Source of the DNA: Marinomonas piezotolerans
GTDB lineage: Bacteria > Pseudomonadota > Gammaproteobacteria > Pseudomonadales > Marinomonadaceae
DNA: 64,000 bases
Assembly (NCBI RefSeq): GCF_003362755.1
Contig: NZ_QKRA01000004.1
Location: 124,001-188,000, forward strand
Direction: 5' to 3'
The notes below the pieces were generated by a model, which did no database searches, was not told the DNA's origin, and saw nothing but the letters and a program-made list of their open reading frames with translations. This document shows positions 56,757 through 64,000 of this stretch, piece after piece. Within the stretch, counting starts at the first letter, position 1; each line of letters begins with the position of its first letter. The translations under genes were made by a program, and so were the position numbers.

Positions 56757-57367
56757 GATTCTCTTCCTCAATCCAAATTTGGGCAATCAATGCAGACAAT
56801 GGCCGCAGTATACCCAGTGGCTTATCACTGTTAAAACCCAATTGACATAAAATGCTTATAAACCCCGCTGTAGATCAATAAAACACCTAAAATCCGCTGT
56901 GATAGTCAGCTTAATACCTAACGCAGTGTTGGTGTTTGGTCCGATAAAAAACGCATAATTTCTACTATCCAATACTGTCCTTTTGACTGACGTAGAAAAA
57001 ATAATTCTCCAGTGACTGATTCTAAAGTGCTGAAAAATCTATATTTTTAAATCTTCAATAGCTCGTGATACGTCCTACGTATAGCCCATGTCGTTATTTC
57101 GATTGGTCATTCAACACGCGTTACGTACTCTTCAAATACGCTGTTTTTGCAAACTGTTTACTCAGTTTGTGAAAACGCTAAGGGGGCCTCAAGGAAGAGG
57201 GAAGGCCGCCCCATTCGAGTGAACGCTTGAATTGGGGCCGCTTTTTAAACCAATCGAGCCGTTCTCCCAATCACAAACATCACAAAGAACACATGAGTGC
57301 CCTTCGATGGTACTAAGAATTCTCTCGTGCTCAGCACGATCATAATTACGCTAAATGGAGAGTTAAC
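56757..57367. other. Control region upstream of dppA with two hairpins
   Basis: About 580 bp without a gene after the cytochrome promoter. GTTTTTGCAAACTG (57143-57156) pairs with CAGTTTGTGAAAAC (57163-57176). At 57204-57246 a longer imperfect GC-rich stem (GGCCGCCCC.../...GGGGCCGC) ends with TTTTT. These suggest a leader with an attenuator or terminator before the transporter operon. No known riboswitch is recognised. Confidence 0.4.
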
Positions 57368-58966
57368 ATGAAACTACGGTTAGCCGCTTTACCTCTTGCC
57401 TTAATGGCAGCCGGCGCTATTTCCACTTCTGCGAATGCAGCATCGACGTTGGTATATTGCTCTGAAGGAAGCCCAGAAGGTTTTAACCCATCTTTCTACA
57501 CATCTGGGACGACGTTTGATGCCAGCTCAAAAAATATGTTTAACCGTCTGCTTGAGTTTAAGTTGGGAACAACGGAAACCGAGCCAGGTTTAGCTGAAAG
57601 CTACGATGTATCAGCGGATGGCCTAGAATATACTTTCCATTTACGTAAAGGCGTAAAGTTTCATAGTACGAAAGACTTTAAACCATCCCGCGATTTTAAT
57701 GCCGACGATGTCATTTTCACGTTTGCTCGTCAGTGGGATAAAAACCATCCCTACCATAATGTTTCAGGTGGCTCTTATGAGTACTTTAACGGAATGGGCA
57801 TGCCTGACTTAATCAAAGACATTGTCAAAGTTGATGATTACACCGTGAAGTTTGTGCTCAACAAACCCGAAGCACCGTTTATTGCCAATTTAGCTATGGA
57901 TTTCGCCTCGATCTTTTCTGCTGAGCAAGCGGATTACCTTATGAAACAAGGTAAACCCGAACAGTTGGATATTAATCCAGTCGGTACTGGGCCTTTCCAG
58001 AAAGTTCAGTATCAGAAAGACTCCCTAATCCGTTACACCGCGTTTGATGATTATTGGAAAGGCCGTGCTCAGTTTGATCGCTTAGTATTCTCGATCACGC
58101 CTGATGCATCTGTTCGTTATGCGAAATTGAAAGCCGGTGAATGTCATGTGATGCCATATCCAAACCCTGCGGACCTTGCACAAATGGAAGCGGATAAAGA
58201 GATCAACTTGATGAGCCAAGAAGGCCTAAACGTCGGTTACTTGGCCTTCAATACGGAAAAAGCACCGTTTACAGATACTAAAGTGCGCCAAGCTTTGAAT
58301 CTTGCGACGAATAAGAATGCCATCATTGATGCCGTGTTCCAAGGTGCGGGTAAAGTGGCTAAAAACCCTATCCCACCGACTATGTGGTCTTACAACGACA
58401 ATGTTAAAGACTATGCCTACGACCCTGTTAAGGCAAAAGCATTGCTCAAAGAAGCGGGTTACGAAGATGGCTTTAAAACGAACATTTGGGCCATGCCTGT
58501 GCAGCGTCCGTACAACCCGAATGCACGTCGTATGGCAGAGATCATCCAAGAAGATTGGAAAAAAGTTGGCGTGGATGCAGAGATTGTGTCCTACGAATGG
58601 GGTGAATACCTAAATCGTTCGAAAAAAGGTGAGCACGATACCGTCTTGTTGGGTTGGACGGGTGACAATGGTGACCCAGATAACTTCCTATATGTATTGC
58701 TCGGGTGTGACGCTGTCGGCGGCTCAAACCGCGCACAATGGTGTAACGAAGAGTTCAACAACCTACTGCTAGAAGCGAAAGAGACGTCGGATAAAGCAGA
58801 GCGTACTAAGTACTACGAAGAGGCACAGCAAGTGTTCAAGCGTGAAGCACCTTGGATCACTGTTGCTCACTCCGTGGTATACGAACCGATTCGTGAAGAA
58901 GTAAAAGGCTACAAGATTGATCCGCTTGGCGGTCATTACTTCTACAACGTATCGCTTGAGAAGTAA
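57368..58966 (+). CDS. dppA: Dipeptide ABC transporter, periplasmic binding protein
   Basis: A 532-aa family-5 solute-binding protein with a signal peptide (cleaved after SANA, about 23). Typical segments: AESYDVSADGLEYTFHLRKGVKFH, NADDVIFTFARQWDK, NPVGTGPFQK and LLGWTGDNGDPDNFLYVLLGCD. The latter resembles the DppA ligand-pocket segment. It delivers di-/oligopeptides to DppBCDF. It has a strong GGAGAG site and is the first gene of the operon. Confidence 0.93.
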   Translation: MKLRLAALPLALMAAGAISTSANAASTLVYCSEGSPEGFNPSFYTSGTTFDASSKNMFNRLLEFKLGTTETEPGLAESYDVSADGLEYTFHLRKGVKFHSTKDFKPSRDFNADDVIFTFARQWDKNHPYHNVSGGSYEYFNGMGMPDLIKDIVKVDDYTVKFVLNKPEAPFIANLAMDFASIFSAEQADYLMKQGKPEQLDINPVGTGPFQKVQYQKDSLIRYTAFDDYWKGRAQFDRLVFSITPDASVRYAKLKAGECHVMPYPNPADLAQMEADKEINLMSQEGLNVGYLAFNTEKAPFTDTKVRQALNLATNKNAIIDAVFQGAGKVAKNPIPPTMWSYNDNVKDYAYDPVKAKALLKEAGYEDGFKTNIWAMPVQRPYNPNARRMAEIIQEDWKKVGVDAEIVSYEWGEYLNRSKKGEHDTVLLGWTGDNGDPDNFLYVLLGCDAVGGSNRAQWCNEEFNNLLLEAKETSDKAERTKYYEEAQQVFKREAPWITVAHSVVYEPIREEVKGYKIDPLGGHYFYNVSLEK

Positions 58967-58988
58967 GCCTGAGCGCTAAGCGCTCATC

Positions 58989-59026
58989 CAAATCCCCCAT
59001 TTTCGTGGAAGCAAATGGGGGATTTG
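58989..59026 (+). repeat. Perfect inverted repeat between dppA and dppB
   Basis: CAAATCCCCCATTT and AAATGGGGGATTTG form a 14-bp perfect stem with a 10-nt loop and no T-run. Such hairpins after binding-protein genes stabilise the upstream mRNA so that DppA is made in excess of the membrane parts. Confidence 0.7.
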
Positions 59027-59089
59027 CTGATCGGGCAGGCTCAAAAGGACTGTGCCGTTCATCCTTCCATGCAAGAGAGCTAGTCTTCT

Positions 59090-60100
59090 ATGTTCCAATT
59101 TATTTTCCGACGATTAAGTTTAGTGATCCCGACTTTTATAGGGATAACATTACTGACGTTCACCTTGATTCGATTGATCCCAGGGGATCCGATTGAGGTT
59201 ATGGCAGGTGAGCGCGGTGTGAGTGCTGAGCGTCATGCAGAGCTCAGTGCACAATTAGGTTTTGATCAACCGCTGTATATCCAATATTTCAACTATGTCA
59301 GTGGTGTCTTACAAGGTGACCTAGGCAATTCTTTGGTGACAAGAGAGCCTGTTCTTAGTGAGTTTTTAGCCCTTTTTCCTGCCACGATTGAGCTTACGTT
59401 CTGTGCTGCAATCTTTGCCATCTTAGTTGGGTTGCCTGCGGGCATTATCGCGGCAGTAAAACGCGGTACCTTATTTGATCATTCTGTTATGACCTTTTCT
59501 CTAACCGGCTATTCGATGCCCGTTTTCTGGTGGGCGTTGTTGTTGATGCTGATTTTTTCCGTCAACCTTGGCTGGACCCCCGTATCTGGGCGCATCGACG
59601 TTGTCTATTGGATAGATAATGTCACGGGCTTTATGTTGATCGATTCGATTCTCTCGGGTGAGGAGGGGGCTTTTTCGTCCGCGGCGTCACATTTGATTCT
59701 GCCCAGTATTGTGTTGGGCACGATTCCCATGGCTGTGATTGCACGTATGACCCGTTCTTCAATGCTGGAAGTGCTGAGCGAAGACTACATCCGCACAGCT
59801 AGGGCAAAAGGCATCGCTCCGTGGCGCGTGATTGTGATCCACGCATTGCGCAATGCTCTGATTCCCGTTATCACCGTGATCGGCTTACAAGTTGGTATCT
59901 TGCTGTCAGGGGCGATTCTTACGGAAACGGTGTTCGCATGGCCAGGTATTGGTAAGTGGCTTATCGAATCCATTGGCCGCCGTGATTACCCTGTTGTGCA
60001 AGGCGGTATTCTGATTGTGGCAACGATTATTATCGTTGTGAACCTATTGGTCGACATTGCCTACGGCATCGTCAACCCACGTATTCGACACAGCCGATAA
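59090..60100 (+). CDS. dppB: Dipeptide ABC transporter permease DppB
   Basis: A 336-aa permease with six membrane segments and the EAA-loop DYIRTARAKGIAPWRVI. It begins MFQFIFRRLSLVIPTFIGIT. Forms the pore with DppC. Confidence 0.93.
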   Translation: MFQFIFRRLSLVIPTFIGITLLTFTLIRLIPGDPIEVMAGERGVSAERHAELSAQLGFDQPLYIQYFNYVSGVLQGDLGNSLVTREPVLSEFLALFPATIELTFCAAIFAILVGLPAGIIAAVKRGTLFDHSVMTFSLTGYSMPVFWWALLLMLIFSVNLGWTPVSGRIDVVYWIDNVTGFMLIDSILSGEEGAFSSAASHLILPSIVLGTIPMAVIARMTRSSMLEVLSEDYIRTARAKGIAPWRVIVIHALRNALIPVITVIGLQVGILLSGAILTETVFAWPGIGKWLIESIGRRDYPVVQGGILIVATIIIVVNLLVDIAYGIVNPRIRHSR

Positions 60101-60110
60101 GGAGGGCGCT

Positions 60111-61001
60111 ATGACAACTGAAACCTTACAAGCGCCAGTACCAAGAACACCACTGCAAGAATTTTGGCATTACTTTAGTAGTAACAAAGGCGCGGTGGCT
60201 GGCCTCGCTTTTATAATCTTCATTTGCTTTATGGCGATTTTTGCAGACGTCGTCGCACCCCACTCACCATCTGATCAAGCGCGTGATGCGTTGTTGTTAC
60301 CACCGGCATGGCTTGAGGGAGGCAACTGGGTATATATATTGGGAACCGACGATGTGGGGCGCGATATTTTATCCCGCTTAATCCATGGTGCTCGTTTATC
60401 ACTAGCGGTGGGGATGGTTGCAGTCACCGCATCGCTATTGATGGGGATCTTGATGGGCTTAGTGGCAGGTTACTGCAAAGGGGTCATAGATACGGTGATC
60501 ATGCGTATTGTTGACATCATGCTAGCCATGCCGAGTCTACTATTGGCTATTGCCATTGTTGCTATCTTGGGCCCCAGTATCGTTAACGCAGCGTTGGCGA
60601 TCTCTATCGTATCGTTACCGCACTATGTGCGCTTGACGCGCGCAGCGACCATGTCAGAGATGTCCCGTGATTATGTAACCTCGTCTCGGGTCATCGGAGC
60701 GAGTCCTCTACGGTTGATGTTTGTCTGTATCTTACCCAACTGTGTGGCGCCGCTTATAGTGCAAGCAACGCTCGGGTTTTCCACCGCAATTTTAGATATG
60801 GCAGCTCTTGGTTTCTTAGGCTTAGGTGCGCAACCTCCGACTCCCGAATGGGGGAGTATGCTGGCTGATGCGTTACAGTTTGTTCAACGTGCTTGGTGGG
60901 TCGTGACCTTTCCTGGTTTGATGATTCTGATAACCGTATTGGCGTTTAACCTCATGGGTGATGGTCTTCGTGACGCCCTTGATCCGAAATTGAAGCAGTA
61001 G
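60111..61001 (+). CDS. dppC: Dipeptide ABC transporter permease DppC
   Basis: A 296-aa permease with the N-terminal segment [20 protein letters not shown], the [21 protein letters not shown] region and EAA-loop [17 protein letters not shown]. Start 60111 follows AAGGAGG by 6-7 bp; the ORF itself begins inside dppB. Confidence 0.93.
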   Translation: MTTETLQAPVPRTPLQEFWHYFSSNKGAVAGLAFIIFICFMAIFADVVAPHSPSDQARDALLLPPAWLEGGNWVYILGTDDVGRDILSRLIHGARLSLAVGMVAVTASLLMGILMGLVAGYCKGVIDTVIMRIVDIMLAMPSLLLAIAIVAILGPSIVNAALAISIVSLPHYVRLTRAATMSEMSRDYVTSSRVIGASPLRLMFVCILPNCVAPLIVQATLGFSTAILDMAALGFLGLGAQPPTPEWGSMLADALQFVQRAWWVVTFPGLMILITVLAFNLMGDGLRDALDPKLKQ

Positions 61002-61009
61002 GAGCGGAC

Positions 61010-61978
61010 ATGTCATTACTAACACTGGAAAACTTATCGGTCACATTTGGCAAGTTCCGCGCGGTGGATAACATCAGTTACAGCGTTAAGGAAGGGGAGG
61101 TGCTGGGTATCGTTGGTGAGTCAGGTTCCGGGAAAAGCGTGAGCTCTCTTTCGGTAATGGGGCTGATCGATTATCCCGGAGAAGTCAGCGCAGATAATTT
61201 ATCGTTTGCGGATCAAGATCTATTATCCATGCCAGAAAAGCAGCGTCGTAAAATCACGGGTTCGGATATTGCGATGATCTTTCAAGATCCAATGACCAGT
61301 TTGAATCCGTGCTTTACAGTCGGTTATCAGATCATTGAAGCACTCAAAACCCATGATGGCGGAAACAAAAAAGTGCTGCGTGCGCGAGCGTTAGAGCTTC
61401 TCAATTTGGTGGGGATTCCGGCACCCGAGTCACGCATGAATGCCTACCCACATCAATTGTCTGGTGGTATGAGCCAACGTGTCATGATCGCCATTGCTAT
61501 TGCGTGTAACCCTAAGTTACTGATCGCAGATGAGCCAACCACCGCGCTGGATGTCACCATTCAGGCGCAAATCATTGATTTGTTGATTGACCTACAAAAA
61601 CAGAAGCAAATGGGCTTGGTACTGATTACCCATGATCTGGCGTTGGTTGCAGAAGTGGCGCACCGTGTGGTGGTGATGTATGCGGGGCAAATTGTCGAGA
61701 GCGGGCCCGCCAATGAAGTGTTCAGCACGCCAAGACACCCGTATACGCAAGCGTTATTAGCATCTCTACCGGAATCCGCCTCCGGAAAAGCGCGTCTTGA
61801 AGCGTTGCCTGGTGTGGTTCCTGGGCAATATGATCGCCCACAAGGCTGTCTATTGAGCCCTCGTTGCCCGTACGCCACGGATCACTGTCGCCATGTTGCG
61901 CCAGATAGCCAAGGGTCGCTTGAACGCCAAGTGAAATGTCATACTCCACTCGATGCTCAAGGGAGGCCTGCCGCATGA
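61010..61978 (+). CDS. dppD: Dipeptide ABC transporter ATPase DppD
   Basis: A 322-aa ATPase: Walker A GESGSGKS, signature LSGGMSQR, Walker B LLIADEPT, and the C-terminal oligopeptide-type tail with four Cys ([14 protein letters not shown]) that may bind an iron-sulfur cluster. Overlaps dppF by 4 bp. Confidence 0.93.
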   Translation: MSLLTLENLSVTFGKFRAVDNISYSVKEGEVLGIVGESGSGKSVSSLSVMGLIDYPGEVSADNLSFADQDLLSMPEKQRRKITGSDIAMIFQDPMTSLNPCFTVGYQIIEALKTHDGGNKKVLRARALELLNLVGIPAPESRMNAYPHQLSGGMSQRVMIAIAIACNPKLLIADEPTTALDVTIQAQIIDLLIDLQKQKQMGLVLITHDLALVAEVAHRVVVMYAGQIVESGPANEVFSTPRHPYTQALLASLPESASGKARLEALPGVVPGQYDRPQGCLLSPRCPYATDHCRHVAPDSQGSLERQVKCHTPLDAQGRPAA

Positions 61979-62976
61979 GCCAAGATCTTATTTTAGATGC
62001 GCACAACCTCAAGCAACACTACGATGTGAAACAAGGTCTGTTTCAACCTAACGCGGTTGTAAAAGCCGTAGATGGCGTGAGCTTTGCACTCGCAAAAGGC
62101 AAAACGCTTGCTGTCGTGGGGGAATCTGGATGCGGTAAATCCACACTAGGCCGTATGCTCACCATGATCGAAACCCCAACAGCGGGGGAATTGAATTTCA
62201 TCGGACAGGATTTGTTGTCACTATCGAAAGATCAGCAAAAACAGTTGCGCCAGAAAATTCAAATCATCTTTCAAAACCCCTATGGCTCCTTGAATCCGCG
62301 AAAAAAGATCGGTGCTATTTTAGAAGAACCATTGGTGATTAACACGTCTATGGGGAAAGCCGAGCGCAAGGCAAAAGCCCTCGCTATGATGGCTAAAGTC
62401 GGTCTTAAAACAGAGCACTATGATCGCTATCCGCACATGTTTTCGGGGGGACAGCGGCAGCGTATCGCCATTGCTCGAGGGTTGATGCTTGATCCAGAGG
62501 TGATCGTCGCAGATGAGCCAGTATCAGCCTTGGATGTATCCGTGCAAGCTCAGGTGCTTAATCTGATGATGGATCTGCAGCAAGAGTTTGGCTTGAGCTA
62601 CGTGTTTATTTCGCATGATTTATCCGTGGTGGAACACATCGCTGACGATGTCATGGTAATGTATTTGGGCAAGGTCGTGGAGCATGGTTCTTGTGAAGAA
62701 GTGTTTACTCAGCCGAAACACCCTTACACGCAAGCATTGTTATCCAGTACTCCTCAGCTTTCTGCTGATAAACGTCGCCAGCGAATCAAATTAGAAGGGG
62801 AGTTACCCTCGCCACTGAATCCCCCAGATGGCTGTGCGTTCCATGGTCGCTGTCAGTATGCCAATGATCGTTGCCGTATTGAAACGCCGGCCTTACGTTG
62901 TCAAGCAAACCAACATTTAATTGCTTGTCATGCTGTGGAAGAGGAGCGCTTAACACCCTATGACGGAGCAGCGTAG
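61975..62976 (+). CDS. dppF: Dipeptide ABC transporter ATPase DppF
   Basis: A 333-aa partner ATPase: Walker A GESGCGKS, signature FSGGQRQR, Walker B VIVADEPV, and the same Cys-rich tail ([15 protein letters not shown]). Start 61975 is the ATGA overlap with dppD. Together with DppD it powers import by an obligate heterodimer. Confidence 0.93.
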   Translation: MSQDLILDAHNLKQHYDVKQGLFQPNAVVKAVDGVSFALAKGKTLAVVGESGCGKSTLGRMLTMIETPTAGELNFIGQDLLSLSKDQQKQLRQKIQIIFQNPYGSLNPRKKIGAILEEPLVINTSMGKAERKAKALAMMAKVGLKTEHYDRYPHMFSGGQRQRIAIARGLMLDPEVIVADEPVSALDVSVQAQVLNLMMDLQQEFGLSYVFISHDLSVVEHIADDVMVMYLGKVVEHGSCEEVFTQPKHPYTQALLSSTPQLSADKRRQRIKLEGELPSPLNPPDGCAFHGRCQYANDRCRIETPALRCQANQHLIACHAVEEERLTPYDGAA

Positions 62977-63000
62977 TCTCGCTCGTGATGCGCTGCTCTA

Positions 63001-63042
63001 GGCTAAAAGCGAAGTAAGTGAACACTTGCTTTGCTTTTAGGC
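63001..63042 (+). repeat. 20-bp imperfect inverted repeat after dppF
   Basis: GGCTAAAAGCGAAGTAAGTG (63001-63020) nearly pairs with CACTTGCTTTGCTTTTAGGC (63023-63042), with only three non-Watson-Crick positions. No T-run follows, so it may end or stabilise the dpp message rather than be a plain terminator. Confidence 0.6.
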
Positions 63043-63153
63043 TATGTGATGGAAAGTTGTTCTCGAATGGATGCCGTTTCTATACTGAATGCAAAGAGAG
63101 TTCGATCGATCGTATGACTCACCACGCTGCTCTCATAATGAAGGAACCTCATA

Positions 63154-64000
63154 ATGCTAGTACGAGTACTGATTTTAGGGTGCATAGTGCTGGGCTCATT
63201 GTCGGCCTATGCGGCACAGATTCGTGTTGCAATCGACGCTGACCCTATTTCACTAGATCCCCATGAACAGTTATCCGAAGGTGGTATCCAATACTCGCAT
63301 GCCGTATTTGATCCACTAGTACGATGGCGGCACGATGGTTCGTTTGAACCAAGATTGGCGACCTCTTGGCAAATGCGTGATGACAACACGATGCGCGTCA
63401 CATTACGAGATGATGTGCTCTTTCACTCGGGTAATGCCATGACGGCGGATGATGTCGTGTTTACCATTCGTCGCTTAAAACGCTCTGTTGATTTCAAAGC
63501 ATTGTTCAATATCATCGAAGATGTGGACAAAATCGACGCTTATACCGTGGATATCCACACGAAACACCCATATCCGCTCATGCTTAATATACTGGCGTAC
63601 GTGTTTGTGATGGATCAGCAATACTATGCGGGACAAGACGACGTCATTAAATTTGGCGAGACCTTTGCGTCTAAAAATGTTTCTGGCACTGGGCCATTTA
63701 TCGTAGAAAAAAGGATAGCAGGGCAAACGTTAGAGCTGGTTCGTAACGCGCTCTATTGGGATGACGAGTCGGATGGCAATGTTGAGCGATTAGAGATGAT
63801 CCCGATTCGCTCAGACTCTACCCGTTTAGCCGCCTTGTTGACGGGGGATGTTGATATTGTTTCACCGGTTGCGCCCGTTGATATGGCCCGTGTCTCTCGT
63901 ACGCCCGGTATTTCTTTGTCGAGCATCGCGGGGACGCGAGTGGTGATATTGCAGATGAATGAGTCACGCCGCGAAGAGTTTCGGGACGTGCGTGTTCGTC
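63154..64000 (+). CDS. Family-5 solute-binding protein (partial, runs off the window)
   Basis: Open from ATG at 63154 (AAGGA 9 bp upstream) to the window end, 282 codons. A signal peptide (cleaved after SAYA, about 20) is followed by IRVAIDADPISLDPHEQ, the YTV/FHSGNAMTADDVVFTIRRL segment and NVSGTGPFIVE, all family-5. It is related to but clearly different from DppA, so it may feed a second peptide or nickel-type substrate into the same transporter or begin a new operon. Confidence 0.8.
   Translation, partial: MLVRVLILGCIVLGSLSAYAAQIRVAIDADPISLDPHEQLSEGGIQYSHAVFDPLVRWRHDGSFEPRLATSWQMRDDNTMRVTLRDDVLFHSGNAMTADDVVFTIRRLKRSVDFKALFNIIEDVDKIDAYTVDIHTKHPYPLMLNILAYVFVMDQQYYAGQDDVIKFGETFASKNVSGTGPFIVEKRIAGQTLELVRNALYWDDESDGNVERLEMIPIRSDSTRLAALLTGDVDIVSPVAPVDMARVSRTPGISLSSIAGTRVVILQMNESRREEFRDVRVR

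Overview
The window looks like the chromosome of a marine-type gammaproteobacterium with moderate GC. The evidence is a Pseudomonas-style two-subunit arginine succinyltransferase operon (aruF-aruG-astD-astB), glnK-amtB, radA, rep, ubiK, cytochrome c5, comM, and a dipeptide ABC transporter. The genus cannot be fixed from the sequence alone.

Left arm (1-27.3 kb). A short accessory patch comes first: an orphan YefM-type antitoxin without its toxin, abutting a 1436-codon P-loop NTPase that ends in a probable PD-(D/E)xK nuclease and looks like a stand-alone defence gene. The arginine succinyltransferase (AST) pathway operon follows, then a LysR regulator, an RND efflux pump with its adaptor, a diguanylate cyclase, a ClpP-fold lipoprotein, radA, a GNAT-nitrilase fusion, amtB-glnK with a possible sigma-54 promoter, ubiK, and a large M16 protease lipoprotein.

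Middle (28190-52536). A 24,347-bp Tn7-like transposon splits comM. Its ends begin TGACA and finish TGTCA, and it is flanked by a 5-bp target duplication, CTAAG. The left core is tnsA-tnsB-tnsC-tniQ plus a small gene. A convergent pair, a TnsE-like protein and a UvrD-like helicase, follows. The cargo has four parts: (a) a secreted DNA/RNA endonuclease; (b) a ubiquitin-like conjugation island, with a metallo-beta-lactamase protein, a fused E2-E1-JAB protein and a four-TM protein on one strand, and a sigma-factor-like protein, a small protein and a frameshifted ImmA/IrrE peptidase diverging on the other; (c) a DprA-like protein paired with a degenerate-HAD/phosphoribosyltransferase, followed by a membrane GAF-like protein and a 60-aa partner; (d) a 5'-deoxynucleotidase-like HAD protein near the right end. 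Most of this reads as anti-phage cargo. Island (b) is the best candidate for an under-described system.

Right arm (52.5-64 kb). The 3' part of comM is followed by a predicted outer-membrane barrel protein, rep helicase, a cytochrome c5 and a complete dppABCDF-type peptide transporter. A second solute-binding protein runs off the end of the window. There are no tRNA, rRNA, CRISPR or insertion-sequence features that I can support.
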